Shown here: positions 1-9,155 of the stretch, one piece after another
Layout: the number at the start of each line of letters is the position of its first letter
Position numbering within the stretch: position 1 is the first letter of the stretch
NCBI GenBank assembly: GCA_030151165.1
Contig: JASLEM010000390.1
Span: 1-59,067, forward strand
DNA from: Burkholderiaceae bacterium
Lineage (GTDB): Bacteria > Pseudomonadota > Gammaproteobacteria > Burkholderiales > Burkholderiaceae
Direction of reading: 5' to 3'
DNA length: 59,067 nt
The notes under the pieces: model-generated
Told to the model about the DNA's origin: nothing
The model's input: the letters and a program-made list of their open reading frames with translations, nothing else
Databases searched by the model: none
Translations under genes and position numbers: made by a program

Positions 1-2
1 TC

Positions 3-863
3 AAGAGCGGCAACGCGTGCATCCTGCGCGGCGGCTCGGAGGCGATCCGCTCGAACGTCGCGCTGTGGCGCTGCGTGCAGCGCGCGCTCGCCGACGCCGG
101 CCTGCCCGAGACGGCGGTGCAGCTCGTCGAGACGACCGACCGCGCGGCCGTCGGCCGGCTGATCGCGATGCCGGAGTTCGTCGACGTCATCATCCCGCGC
201 GGCGGCAAGGGCCTGATCGAGCGCATCGCCGCCGAGGCGCGCGTGCCGGTCATCAAGCACCTGGACGGCAACTGCCACACGTACGTCGACGAGCGCGTCG
301 ACCTCGCGCTCGCGGTCAAGGTCACCGACAACGCGAAGACGCAGAAGTACAGCCCGTGCAACGCGACCGAGTCGCTGCTGGTGCACGCCGCGCAGGCCGC
401 GGCCTTCCTGCCGCGCGTCGGTGCGATCTTCGCGGCCAAGGGCGTCGAGATGCGCTGCGACGTGCGCGCGCTGGCCGTGCTGCGCGATGCGCGGCTCGAC
501 GGCGCGAAGCTCGTCGAGGCGCAGGCGAGCGACTGGGGCGAGGAATACCTCGCGCCGATCATCAGCATCGCGGTCGTCGACTCGATCGACGAGGCCATCG
601 CGCACGTCAACCGCCACGGCTCGCACCACACCGACGCGATCCTGACCACCGATCACCCGAACGCGATGCGCTTCCTGCGCGAGGTCGATTCGGCGAGCGT
701 GATGGTCAACGCCAGCACGCGTTTCGCGGACGGCTTCGAGTACGGCCTGGGCGCGGAGATCGGCATCTCGACCGACAAGTTCCACGCACGCGGACCGGTC
801 GGCCTCGAGGGGCTGACGTCGCAGAAGTGGATCGTGCTGGGCGAGGGCGAGATCCGCGGCTGA
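3..863 (+). CDS. proA: Gamma-glutamyl phosphate reductase, 3' part (proA)
   Basis: Glutamate-5-semialdehyde dehydrogenase reduces gamma-glutamyl phosphate with NADPH in the cytoplasm, the second step of proline synthesis. The frame is open from base 3, so the gene runs in from outside the window; the first in-frame ATG at 75 is internal. The visible start ([11 protein letters not shown]) matches the nucleotide-binding part of the family. [11 protein letters not shown] follows, then [11 protein letters not shown] with the catalytic cysteine (families usually have GICHTY; here Asn replaces Ile). The C-terminal [13 protein letters not shown] is typical. The 5' third is missing because of the window edge. 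It ends 12 bases before the convergent lipoprotein gene, with no obvious terminator between them. The assignment is firm. Confidence 0.95.
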   Translation, partial: KSGNACILRGGSEAIRSNVALWRCVQRALADAGLPETAVQLVETTDRAAVGRLIAMPEFVDVIIPRGGKGLIERIAAEARVPVIKHLDGNCHTYVDERVDLALAVKVTDNAKTQKYSPCNATESLLVHAAQAAAFLPRVGAIFAAKGVEMRCDVRALAVLRDARLDGAKLVEAQASDWGEEYLAPIISIAVVDSIDEAIAHVNRHGSHHTDAILTTDHPNAMRFLREVDSASVMVNASTRFADGFEYGLGAEIGISTDKFHARGPVGLEGLTSQKWIVLGEGEIRG

Positions 864-875
864 ACGCCGCCTCGG

Positions 876-1766
876 TCAGCGCAGGTTCAGCACGAGGCTG
901 CGCAGCTGGATCGCCGAGATCGACGAGCCGGCCCGGAAGCCGTTCGCCACCGTGCCGTTGTTCGTGAGGGTCGCGTGGATCGTCACGGCGCAGCTGCTCA
1001 GCGTCGCGACGCTGCCGTCCGACTGCACGGGTTTCAGGCTGGCGAAGTAGCGCGCCGCATCGAACGAGAAGCTGCGGCTGTCGGCGGTGGAGAAATAGGT
1101 GCCCGAGCTGGCGGCGGACAGCGACCAGGTCACGCCGGCCGTGTCGACGCAGCTCGCGCCGCGGATGTCCCAGGCGACGTCCGGCTGCGCCGCGTCGAGC
1201 TGGATCGTGACGGCGTCGGACGCCTTGCTCTCCGTCGCGTTGTTGCCCGGCGCGGTGATGCGGAACGGCGCCGGCAGCGTGACGGTGCTGGTGAGCGTCT
1301 GCGTGGCGCGCACCATCTGGAACTGGCCGGTGATCGCGCCGGACGGCAGCGCGAAGTCGGCGAGGTAGGGCGAGTCGGTGAGGTCGAACAGGTTGGCGAA
1401 CGCGTCCGATCCGGGCTGGGGCAGGGCCATGCGGGTCGACGACGATCCCTGGACGAAGTTCACGACGTCGCCCTCGAGCTCGACGTTGTAGCCGATCGAG
1501 AAGCCGTTGAAGAAGCCGGCCTGCGCCTGCGCGCGCGAGCCGTCGTCGACGATGTAGAAGTGCGCCTCGATCTGGCCGGGCGACAGCGTGTCCGACTCGA
1601 CGCAGGCGCCCGTGCAGCTCATACGCACGGTGCTCGAGGTGCCCGAGTGGTCGGCGACGACGCCGTTGTCGCCGCCGCCGCACGCGGCGAGCCAGGGCAG
1701 GGACGCGCCGGCGAGGGCCAGCGCGGCGAGGCCGGCGCGCGGCCGGCGAAGCGAGGTCGTGGTCAT
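876..1766 (-). CDS. Putative lipoprotein of unknown function
   Basis: About 296 residues. The start at 1766 is chosen over an in-frame ATG at 1844 because it has a GGGAG ribosome-binding site and directly gives a lipoprotein signal peptide: basic n-region, hydrophobic stretch, lipobox LAAC at about residues 24-27, then a Gly-rich linker. The protein should therefore be exported and lipid-anchored in the envelope. The rest is rich in Ser, Thr, Ala and Val, consistent with beta structure, and has several cysteines that could form disulfides. No family was recognised. It is convergent with proA and divergent from queC. Confidence 0.7.
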   Translation of the reverse strand: MTTTSLRRPRAGLAALALAGASLPWLAACGGGDNGVVADHSGTSSTVRMSCTGACVESDTLSPGQIEAHFYIVDDGSRAQAQAGFFNGFSIGYNVELEGDVVNFVQGSSSTRMALPQPGSDAFANLFDLTDSPYLADFALPSGAITGQFQMVRATQTLTSTVTLPAPFRITAPGNNATESKASDAVTIQLDAAQPDVAWDIRGASCVDTAGVTWSLSAASSGTYFSTADSRSFSFDAARYFASLKPVQSDGSVATLSSCAVTIHATLTNNGTVANGFRAGSSISAIQLRSLVLNLR

Positions 1767-1936
1767 GGAATTCTTCTCCCTGTATGTGCGGCGATGGTAG
1801 TCAAACCGGCGTCCGACTTCCACCTCGGCGGCGACCAGCGGCATCGCCCCGGCCAGTGCGAAAGATCGATGTCAACACGACGGCGCGCCCCGGCCCGAGC
1901 GACTATCCTTGCGACTTTGCTCGACCCGTTCCCCCC

Positions 1937-2668
1937 ATGATTGATCCCCGCACCGCGCTCGTGCTGTTCTCCGGCGGCCAGGATTCCACCGCCTGCCTCG
2001 CGTGGGCGCTCGCGCGGTTCGCGCGCGTCGAGACCATCGGCTTCGACTACGGCCAGCGCCACCGAATCGAGCTCGACTGCCGCGCCGGCGTGCGCGAGGG
2101 CATCGCCGCGCTGGACGCCGGCTGGGCCGCGCGCCTCGGTGACGACCACCTGCTGGACCTCGCGCTGCTGGGGCAGGTGTCCGACACCGCGCTCACCTCC
2201 GACCGCGCGATCGAGTTCGAGGCCAACGGCCTGCCCAACACCTTCGTGCCGGGCCGCAACCTGCTGTTCCTCGGCTTCGCCTCGACCATCGCGTATCGGC
2301 GCGGCGCGTCGGTGCTGGTCGGCGGCATGTGCGAGACCGATTTCTCCGGCTACCCCGACTGCCGCGACAACACGATCAAGGCGATGCAGGTCGCACTCAG
2401 CCTGGGCCTGGCCACGCCGATGACGATCGAGACGCCGCTGATGTTCATCACGAAGGCGCAGACGTGGTCGCTGACCGAGTCGCTCGGCGGCGCCGCGTTG
2501 AACGAGCTGATCGTCGAGAAGACGCACACCTGCTACCTGGGCGAACGCGGCGCGCGCCACGCGTGGGGCTATGGCTGCGGCCAGTGCCCGGCGTGCGCGC
2601 TCCGCGCGGCGGGCTACGCCGAGTTCGTCGCCGGCGGTGGTGGCCACAGCGGCGCGTCGGCGGCATGA
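1937..2668 (+). CDS. queC: 7-cyano-7-deazaguanine synthase (queC)
   Basis: QueC converts 7-carboxy-7-deazaguanine to preQ0 using ATP and ammonia, in queuosine synthesis for tRNA. The 243-residue protein has the N-terminal PP-loop [11 protein letters not shown] (about residues 8-18) and GFDYGQRH. Near the C-terminus is the family zinc site, with the Cys of THTCYLGER followed by [10 protein letters not shown] 1937 is chosen because it places the PP-loop at the usual distance from the N-terminus; a longer frame from 1784 adds 51 low-complexity residues. No clear Shine-Dalgarno is visible. The stop overlaps the lemA-like start by four bases (ATGA), suggesting translational coupling. Length is normal for the family. 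Confidence 0.95.
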   Translation: MIDPRTALVLFSGGQDSTACLAWALARFARVETIGFDYGQRHRIELDCRAGVREGIAALDAGWAARLGDDHLLDLALLGQVSDTALTSDRAIEFEANGLPNTFVPGRNLLFLGFASTIAYRRGASVLVGGMCETDFSGYPDCRDNTIKAMQVALSLGLATPMTIETPLMFITKAQTWSLTESLGGAALNELIVEKTHTCYLGERGARHAWGYGCGQCPACALRAAGYAEFVAGGGGHSGASAA

Positions 2669-3222
2669 CCTCGCACTGGCTGTTCCAACTCGCGCTGCTG
2701 GCCGTCGTCCTGTTCTGGCTGGTCGGTGCGTACAACCGCATGGTGCGGCTGCGCGCGGCGATCATCTCCGCGTGGGAGCAGATCGTGGCGGCGCTGGTCA
2801 AGCGCAGCGAGGCGATGGCGGCCGTGGTCGAGGCCGTGCGCGAGCCGCTCGCGGCCGAGGCCGGCACGCTGCAGTCGCTGCTGGACACCGACGCGAAGCA
2901 GCGCGCCGCCGCCGACGGCGTGCGCACCGCCCGCGCGCGCATCGCCGACGTCTCGCTGTGGGTCAGCGCCGAGGCCGGCCTCGCGTCGCCGGCCAGCCGC
3001 CTGCGCGCGCTGATCGAGCTGCAGCCCAACCTGATGTTCGAGCACCCGCAGGCCGACAAGCTGAAGCAGGCCCTCGCCGCCTGGCGCGAGGCCGAACCGC
3101 GCATCCAGTTCGCGCGCCAGGGCTTCAACGACGCGGCCGACCGCTACAACAAGGCGATCCACCAGTGGCCGACGCGGCTGGCGAGCGCGCTGTTCCGGTT
3201 CAGGTCGGCTGGCCGGGTCTGA
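2665..3222 (+). CDS. LemA family protein
   Basis: A 185-residue protein with one N-terminal membrane segment (about residues 5-22) followed by a helical domain typical of LemA: a [22 protein letters not shown] start and a C-terminal [22 protein letters not shown] segment. LemA proteins are small membrane-anchored coiled-coil proteins of poorly known function. The ATG overlaps the queC stop, so the two are probably co-transcribed; a functional link to queuosine synthesis is not implied. Its stop lies three bases from the end of the convergent BLUF gene, with no terminator between them. Confidence 0.85.
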   Translation: MTSHWLFQLALLAVVLFWLVGAYNRMVRLRAAIISAWEQIVAALVKRSEAMAAVVEAVREPLAAEAGTLQSLLDTDAKQRAAADGVRTARARIADVSLWVSAEAGLASPASRLRALIELQPNLMFEHPQADKLKQALAAWREAEPRIQFARQGFNDAADRYNKAIHQWPTRLASALFRFRSAGRV

Positions 3223-3225
3223 CGG

Positions 3226-3654
3226 TTACTTGCCCATGATCGCGGCCGTCGCGATCATCTCCTCGAACATCGCCGCCGTCGCCGCGCCGGAGATCTTCCA
3301 GGGGTCGAGGTTGGCCGTCTCGGAGTACTTCAGCATCAGCGCCGGGTTCAGGCGCGACATGTTGACCTGGCCCATCGCCCAGCCGGCGTAGCGGCGCTCG
3401 GCGATCTCGGTGAACTCCAGCAGCGTGGCGTCGGTGTGGCGCGGGTCGGCGACGATCCGGTTGTAGCGGCGGCTGACGGCGTCGCGGCCGCCCTCGAGCA
3501 CCTGGATGAACAGGCGGCCGGTGTTGCACAGGCACAGCGCGCCCGTCAGGCCCTCGCGGGCGTTCGTCTCGCGCGAGTGGCGCAGGATCGCGGTGACTTC
3601 CTCGGTGTCGAGCCCCGCCGCGGCGCGGCTCGCGTACATCAGTCGTACCAGCAT
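3226..3654 (-). CDS. BLUF-domain blue-light sensor protein
   Basis: A 142-residue protein that is essentially a stand-alone BLUF (flavin-binding photoreceptor) domain plus a C-terminal helical tail. Visible hallmarks are the N-terminal LVRLMYASR with the conserved Tyr, an SRETNAREGLTGAL segment with the conserved Asn, FIQVLEG with the flavin-contacting Gln, DPRHTDA, and RRYAGWAMG with the Trp/Met region. ATG 3654 places the Tyr at about residue 7, as in the family; an upstream in-frame extension overlaps folE and is a shadow. The start is eight bases after the folE stop on the same strand, so the two genes may be one transcript. No output domain is fused, so any partner must act in trans. Confidence 0.9.
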   Translation of the reverse strand: MLVRLMYASRAAAGLDTEEVTAILRHSRETNAREGLTGALCLCNTGRLFIQVLEGGRDAVSRRYNRIVADPRHTDATLLEFTEIAERRYAGWAMGQVNMSRLNPALMLKYSETANLDPWKISGAATAAMFEEMIATAAIMGK

Positions 3655-3662
3655 GTCGGGCC

Positions 3663-4502
3663 TCAGTCGTTCTTCTTGGACAGCAGCGACAGGAATTCGC
3701 GCCGCAGGTTCGGATCCTTCAGGAAGGCGCCGCGCATCACGCTGTTGGTCATCGCGGAGTCTAGATCCTTCACGCCGCGCCACTGCATGCAGAAGTGGTC
3801 GGCCTCCATCACGATGGCCAGGCCGTCCGGCTTCACGCGCTCCTGCAGCACGTTGGCGAGCATCGTCACGGCCTCTTCCTGGATCTGCGGGCGCGTCATG
3901 ATCCAGTCGACGATGCGCGAATACTTCGACAGCCCGATCAGGTTCGAGTGCTCGTTGGGCAGCACGCCGATCCAGATGCGGCCGAGGATCGGGCACATGT
4001 GGTGCGAGCAGGCGCTGCGCACGGAGATCGGGCCGACGATCATCAGCTCGTTGAGCCGCGACACGTTCGGGAACTCGGTCACCGCCGGCATCGGCTGGTA
4101 GCGGCCGCGGAAGACCTCGTCGACGAACATCTTCGCCACGCGGCGCGCGGTCTCCTGCGTGTTGTGGTCGCTGTCGGTGTCGATCACCAGCGCGCGCAGC
4201 ACGGCCTGCATGTGCTCGGCGACCTCGGCCTTGAGCTCCTCCGTCTCGCCGGGGCGGACGAAGTCGGCGATGTTGTCGTTGGCGTGGAAGCGGCAGTCGG
4301 CGCCGACAAGCCGGTAGCGGATGCGCTCCGACGCCGGCAGTTGCGCCAGGTCGGCCTCGGTGCGGATCAGCGATATCGGCTTGGCGGCGTCCGTCAGCGC
4401 GACGTCGGTCGACGCCGGGGTCGGGTTCGGCTCTTTCGGCGGGGCGGGATGGGGCATGGACTTCGGGCCGGCGTTCGGGGCGGGGGGATCAGGGCCTGAC
4501 AT
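3663..4502 (-). CDS. folE: GTP cyclohydrolase I (folE)
   Basis: GTP cyclohydrolase I makes 7,8-dihydroneopterin triphosphate from GTP, the entry to folate synthesis. About 279 residues if started at ATG 4502; an alternative ATG at 4457 removes a Pro/Ala-rich leader of 15 residues. Family features are DSDHNTQETARRVAKMF, SACSHHMCPILGRIWIGVLP with the zinc-ligating Cys and His, GLSKYSRIVDW, and ADHFCMQWRGVKD with the second zinc Cys. The acidic/Pro-rich N-terminal extension of about 45 residues is longer than in the enteric enzyme. It is divergent from rsmB across about 156 bases that should hold both promoters. The BLUF gene follows directly. Confidence 0.95.
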   Translation of the reverse strand: MSGPDPPAPNAGPKSMPHPAPPKEPNPTPASTDVALTDAAKPISLIRTEADLAQLPASERIRYRLVGADCRFHANDNIADFVRPGETEELKAEVAEHMQAVLRALVIDTDSDHNTQETARRVAKMFVDEVFRGRYQPMPAVTEFPNVSRLNELMIVGPISVRSACSHHMCPILGRIWIGVLPNEHSNLIGLSKYSRIVDWIMTRPQIQEEAVTMLANVLQERVKPDGLAIVMEADHFCMQWRGVKDLDSAMTNSVMRGAFLKDPNLRREFLSLLSKKND

Positions 4503-4658
4503 TTTGCGCCGAGGCCGCGGCGCGCGGGCCCGTGGCGCGCATTTGCCCCGATTCGCAACACTGCCGCGCGTTTTGCGGCATTCGGTCGCGCCCGGCTGTT
4601 GCGCCGGGGCCGCTCGACACCGGCGCGACGCTTGTCCGCAAAGGTCGCTGGTTAGACT

Positions 4659-6062
4659 GTGCCGGTGAATCCCGACCAGCCGACCTCCCGACCCCGCCCC
4701 GACCCCGGCGCCGCGCAGCAGGCGCCCGCGCTCGCCCGCCTCCTCGAGCAGACCGCCGACGCCGTGCAGGCCGTGCGCGCCGGGCGCTCGCTGACCGACG
4801 TCCTCGCCGCCTGCCCCGGCCCGCTGCGGCCCGGTACCCAGGCGCTGAGCTTCCTGGTGCTGCGCCGGCTCGGCGCGGCGCAGGCGGTGCGCGCGATCGT
4901 CGCGCCGCGCACGCCGCCGCCGGCCGTCGAGGCGTTGCTGCTGAGCGCGATCGCGCTGTTGTGGCCCGACGCGGCGCCGCCCTACCCGGATCACACGCTG
5001 GTCGACCAGGCCGTCACGGCCGCGCGCCAGCGGGCGCCGCAGTCGGCGTCGTTCCTCAACGCGGTGCTGCGCCGGTTCATCCGCGAGCGCGACGCGCTGG
5101 CCGCCGCCGCCACGAGGCAGCCGGTCGGTGCGTGGAACCATCCGCAGTGGTGGATCGACCGCCTGAAGGCCGACTGGCCGGCGCAGTGGCAGGGCATCCT
5201 CGCCGCGGCGCAGGTGCGCCCGCCGATGTGCCTGCGCGTCAACGTGCGCCAGTCGACCGGCACGGCCTACCTGGAGCGGCTCGCCGCCGCCGGCCTGCCC
5301 GGGCGGCTGACCGGCCCGCAGACCATCGTGCTCGACGCGCCGGTGCCCGTCGACCGCCTCCCCGGCTTCGCCGACGGCGCGGTCTCCGTCCAGGACGCCG
5401 CCGCCCAGCGCGCGGGCCTGCTGCTGGCCGACGTCGGCCTGCCCGCAGGCGCCCGCGTGCTCGACGCCTGCGCCGCGCCTGGCGGCAAGACGGCCCACCT
5501 GCTGGAGCTCGCCGACCTCGACGTCCTCGCCCTCGACAGCGACGCCAAACGCCTCGCGCGCGTCGACGACACGCTTGCCCGCCTGCACCTGAACGCCGAG
5601 ACGCGCGTCGGCGACGGCCGCCAGCCGGGCGACTGGTGGGATGGGCGGCCGTTCGACGCGATCCTGCTCGACGCCCCGTGCAGCGCGTCGGGCATCGTCC
5701 GCCGCCACCCCGACATCCGCTGGCTGCGCCGCGCCGAGGACATCGCCGCGCTCGGCCGCATCCAGGCCGAACTCCTGGACGCGCTGTGGCCGACGCTCAA
5801 GCCGGGCGGCTGGTTACTCTACGCAACGTGCTCCGTGTTTCGTAGCGAAGGCGAGCACCAGATCGACGCATTTTTGCAACGCCGCGGGGCATTGCATGTC
5901 CGTTTGGACGCCCGTTCACCCGGCCACCTGCTGCCCCTGCCGGACAATGGGCCATCCGGTCCGCGAGCGTCCGGCAGCGAATCCGACGCGTCGTCCGACG
6001 TCATTTCCGACGGTTTCTATTACGCGCTGATGCGCAAGGAGCTGGCTGCCGACGCAAGCTGA
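4659..6062 (+). CDS. rsmB: 16S rRNA m5C967 methyltransferase (rsmB)
   Basis: RsmB methylates C967 of 16S rRNA using S-adenosylmethionine. It has an N-terminal NusB-like helical domain (about residues 20-150) and a C-terminal methyltransferase domain. Motifs are DACAAPGGKTAHLL (SAM site), ILLDAPCSASGIVRRHPDI with the PC cysteine, and LLYATCSVFRSEGE with the catalytic TC cysteine. The start is GTG 4659 or GTG 4665. Length, about 467 residues, fits the family. Near the C-terminus there is a Ser/Asp-rich loop before the final DGFYYALMRK strand. The order rsmB, DUF4390 gene, ntrY-like and ntrX-like genes is common in Burkholderiales, and the genes are likely read together. Confidence 0.95.
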   Translation: MPVNPDQPTSRPRPDPGAAQQAPALARLLEQTADAVQAVRAGRSLTDVLAACPGPLRPGTQALSFLVLRRLGAAQAVRAIVAPRTPPPAVEALLLSAIALLWPDAAPPYPDHTLVDQAVTAARQRAPQSASFLNAVLRRFIRERDALAAAATRQPVGAWNHPQWWIDRLKADWPAQWQGILAAAQVRPPMCLRVNVRQSTGTAYLERLAAAGLPGRLTGPQTIVLDAPVPVDRLPGFADGAVSVQDAAAQRAGLLLADVGLPAGARVLDACAAPGGKTAHLLELADLDVLALDSDAKRLARVDDTLARLHLNAETRVGDGRQPGDWWDGRPFDAILLDAPCSASGIVRRHPDIRWLRRAEDIAALGRIQAELLDALWPTLKPGGWLLYATCSVFRSEGEHQIDAFLQRRGALHVRLDARSPGHLLPLPDNGPSGPRASGSESDASSDVISDGFYYALMRKELAADAS

Positions 6063-6127
6063 ATCCCCCGTTCACTGTCATCGCAGTTCCTCAACGCCCC
6101 CCAGGGCGCTCTTCTCGCATCGCCATC

Positions 6128-6736
6128 GTGCACCTGCCCCCGGTTCGAACGCCCACCCGCTGGACGCACCTGGCCCATGACGCCAGGCGCCTCGTCGCGG
6201 CAGTGCTGCTCGGCCTGGCCTGTTTCCTCGGGCTGGGGCTGGCCGCGTCGCCCGCGCAGGCGCAGGGCGTGGAGCTGCCGACGATCGCGGCCAAGCGGCA
6301 GGACGGCGGCGTGGTGCTGGACTACGTCGCCAACCTCACGCTCAGCAAGGCGGTCGAGGACGCGCTGCGGCGCGGCGTGCCGGTCTACTTCGTCGCGGAG
6401 GCCTCGGTCTACGCGCCGCGCTGGTACTGGCGCGACAACCGCATCTCGCGCGTCGAGCACAGCTGGCGGCTGTCGTACCAGCCGCTGACCTCGGCGTGGC
6501 GCGTGAGCCTCGGCGCCTACAGCCAGTCCTATCCGTCGCTGGAGGAGGCGCTGAGCTCGATCACGCGGATCGCGCACTGGCGCATCGCCGACACCAGCAT
6601 CGACAACAGCGGCAAGTACTACGTCGAGTTCACGTTCAAGCTCGACTCCTCGCAGTTGCCGCGCCCGATGCAGCTCGATCTCGGCGCGCAGGCGGAGTGG
6701 CACCTGGGTGTCGAGCGAACACTGCAGGTGGAGTGA
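6128..6736 (+). CDS. DUF4390 domain exported protein
   Basis: A 202-residue protein starting at GTG 6128, with a Sec signal peptide (hydrophobic stretch at about residues 20-40, probable cleavage after SPAQAQG). The mature part fits DUF4390: VVLDYVANLTLSKAVEDALRRG, the aromatic RWYWRDNRISR segment, and a C-terminal KLDSSQLPRPMQLD strand region. Function is unknown. The constant position between rsmB and the NtrY-like kinase in related genomes suggests a periplasmic role linked to that sensor, which is inference only. Confidence 0.85.
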   Translation: MHLPPVRTPTRWTHLAHDARRLVAAVLLGLACFLGLGLAASPAQAQGVELPTIAAKRQDGGVVLDYVANLTLSKAVEDALRRGVPVYFVAEASVYAPRWYWRDNRISRVEHSWRLSYQPLTSAWRVSLGAYSQSYPSLEEALSSITRIAHWRIADTSIDNSGKYYVEFTFKLDSSQLPRPMQLDLGAQAEWHLGVERTLQVE

Positions 6737-6821
6737 TGCGCGCGCCGTCGCCGCTCGCGGCGTCCCGCCCGGGACGTCCTTCGCCGCGGTCGCCGTCGCA
6801 CGGATGCGCTGAGGTGCGTCG

Positions 6822-9086
6822 ATGAGCCGCAAGACCGTCCGCTTCACCTGGGCCGTCTCGCTGATCGCCTTCCTGGGCGTCGCGCTGGTGCTGGGCTTCG
6901 TCGTGTCGCTGTCGGGCGGCGAGCCGTCGCTGTACGAGCGCAACTTCGTCTGGCTGTTCTGGCTCAACTTCGTCGTCGCGCTGCTGCTGCTGCTCGTGTT
7001 GCTCGGCGCGGCCATCCGGCTCGCGCTGCGCTGGCGCAACGGCAAGTTCGGCAGCCGGCTGCTGCTCAAGCTGGCGGCGATCTTCGCGCTGGTGGGCGTG
7101 ATCCCGGGCGGCCTGATCTACACCGTCAGCCTGCAGTTCGTCACGCGCAGCATCGACGCGTGGTTCGACACCAAGGTCGACAACGCGCTCGTCGCCGGCC
7201 TGAACCTCGGCAAGGGCACGCTCGACACGCTCGCGAGCGACCTCGTCGACAAGGCGCGCAACGCCGCCAGCCGCGTCGGCGACCCGCGCGCGCCCGGGGC
7301 CGCGTTGACGCTCGAGCGCATGCGCGACGACGTCGGCGCACAGGAGCTGGCGATCGTCGCGAGCAGTGGGCAGATCCTGATGGTCGCGAGCTCGCGGCCG
7401 TCGCTGATGCCCGACCGCCCGCCCGCCGCGTTGATCCGCCAGGCGCGCGCGAGCGGCTTCGCGAGCGAGGTCGACGGCCTCGAGGACGAGGCCTCGCCCG
7501 GCACCGGCCAGGCCGCGCGCGTGCGGGCGCTGGTGCAGCTGCCGTCCAGCAGCCTGTCGCTGGACAACACCGAGCGCTTCCTGCTCGCCGAGCAGCCGCT
7601 GCCGCCCGTCGTCGTCGTCAACGCGCTGGCCGTGCAGGCGGCCTACCGCGACTACCAGCAGCGGGCGCTCGCTCGCGAGGGCCTGCGCCGCATGTACGTG
7701 GGCACGCTGACGCTGACGGTGGTGCTGTCGGTGTTCGGCTCGGTGCTGATCGCGGTCGTCTTCGGCAACCAGCTGGCGCGGCCGCTTCTGCTGCTCGCCG
7801 AGGGGATGCGCCAGGTCGCGGCGGGCGACCTGGGGGCGAAGCCGGTGTACGAGTCGAGCGACGAGATCGGCGGCCTCACGCGCTCGTTCGCGCAGATGAC
7901 CGAGCAGCTCGGGCAGGCGCGTAGCGACGTCGATCGCGGCGTGAAGCAGGTCGAGGGCGCCCGCACGCGCCTGCAGACCATCCTCGACAATCTCTCCGCC
8001 GGCGTGATCCTGTTCGACCCGCAGTGGCGCATCGACACCGTCAACCCCGGCGCCACGCGCATCCTGCGGGTGCCGCTGTCCGCCTACCAGGGGCGCAAGC
8101 TCGCGGACGTGCCGCTGCTGGCCGCGTTCGCGCAGGCCGTCGAACAGCGCTTCGAGCTGCACCTCGCGAGCCCCGAGGCCGGCGAGCGCGTGCTGTGGCA
8201 GGACCAGTTCGACCTCAAGGTCGGCGACAAGGGCTCCGAGCTGACGCTGCTCGTGCGCGGCGCGCTGCTGCCCGGCGACGCGCGGCTGATGGTGTTCGAC
8301 GACATCACCGAGGTCGTCTCCGCGCAGCGGTCGGCCGCGTGGAGCGAGGTCGCGCGCCGGCTCGCGCACGAGATCAAGAACCCGCTCACGCCGATCCAGC
8401 TGTCGGCCGAACGGCTGCAGTTCAAGCTCGAGTCGAAGCTCGCCGACGCCGCGGACCAGTCGATGCTGCAGCGCTCGGTCGCGACGATCGTCGCGCAGGT
8501 GCAGTCGATGAAGCAGCTCGTCAACGAGTTCCGCGACTACGCGCGGCTGCCGAGCGCCAACCTGCAGGCGATCGACCTCAACTCGCTCGTCACCGAGGTG
8601 CTGGCGCTGTACGGCGACGCGCAGGAGAACGGCCACCTCGTCGCGAAGATGGAGCCCGGGCTGCCGCTGATCGAGGGCGACACGACGCAGTTGCGCCAGG
8701 TCGTCCACAACCTCGTGCAGAACGCGCTCGACGCCGCGTCGATCTGGCCCGACGCGCTCGTGCAGGTGCGCACCGAGTCCACGCGCAACGACGACGGGCG
8801 CCTGCGCGCCGTGCGGCTCAAGGTGGAGGACAATGGGCCCGGATTTCCCGAGAATGTGTTGCAGCGAGCGTTCGAACCCTACGTCACCACGAAGTCCAAG
8901 GGCACCGGCCTGGGGCTCGCGGTCGTGAAGAAGATCGCCGACGAGCACCGCGCCCGTGTCCGCATCGCGAACCTGGGCAGCGGCGAAGACGGCGCCACCG
9001 GCGCCGCCGGTGCCCAAGTTTCGATATCATTTTCCCGCTTTGCGGAAGCGGCCGCGGTAGAGCCGTCACGCGAAACCCCTGTATAA
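6822..9086 (+). CDS. NtrY-like membrane sensor histidine kinase
   Basis: A 754-residue sensor kinase. Two or three N-terminal membrane helices (about residues 10-35, 45-65 and 85-105) precede an extracytoplasmic segment, then another helix near residue 300, a HAMP-like linker, a PAS-like region, a HisKA dimerisation domain with phospho-acceptor His516 in RRLAHEIKNPLTP, and a HATPase_c domain with NLVQNALDA (N box), DNGPGFP (G1) and KGTGLGLAVVKKI (G2). This layout matches the NtrY family of nitrogen- or redox-responsive kinases. ATG 6822 has GAGGT upstream. The response regulator begins 69 bases after the stop and is the expected partner. Confidence 0.9.
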   Translation: MSRKTVRFTWAVSLIAFLGVALVLGFVVSLSGGEPSLYERNFVWLFWLNFVVALLLLLVLLGAAIRLALRWRNGKFGSRLLLKLAAIFALVGVIPGGLIYTVSLQFVTRSIDAWFDTKVDNALVAGLNLGKGTLDTLASDLVDKARNAASRVGDPRAPGAALTLERMRDDVGAQELAIVASSGQILMVASSRPSLMPDRPPAALIRQARASGFASEVDGLEDEASPGTGQAARVRALVQLPSSSLSLDNTERFLLAEQPLPPVVVVNALAVQAAYRDYQQRALAREGLRRMYVGTLTLTVVLSVFGSVLIAVVFGNQLARPLLLLAEGMRQVAAGDLGAKPVYESSDEIGGLTRSFAQMTEQLGQARSDVDRGVKQVEGARTRLQTILDNLSAGVILFDPQWRIDTVNPGATRILRVPLSAYQGRKLADVPLLAAFAQAVEQRFELHLASPEAGERVLWQDQFDLKVGDKGSELTLLVRGALLPGDARLMVFDDITEVVSAQRSAAWSEVARRLAHEIKNPLTPIQLSAERLQFKLESKLADAADQSMLQRSVATIVAQVQSMKQLVNEFRDYARLPSANLQAIDLNSLVTEVLALYGDAQENGHLVAKMEPGLPLIEGDTTQLRQVVHNLVQNALDAASIWPDALVQVRTESTRNDDGRLRAVRLKVEDNGPGFPENVLQRAFEPYVTTKSKGTGLGLAVVKKIADEHRARVRIANLGSGEDGATGAAGAQVSISFSRFAEAAAVEPSRETPV

Positions 9087-9155
9087 AGCGTCTTTTGCTG
9101 CGGCATGCTGCCTCGCGCCGCGAGGCACCCGAAGCCGCGGCCTGTTTCCAAATTC

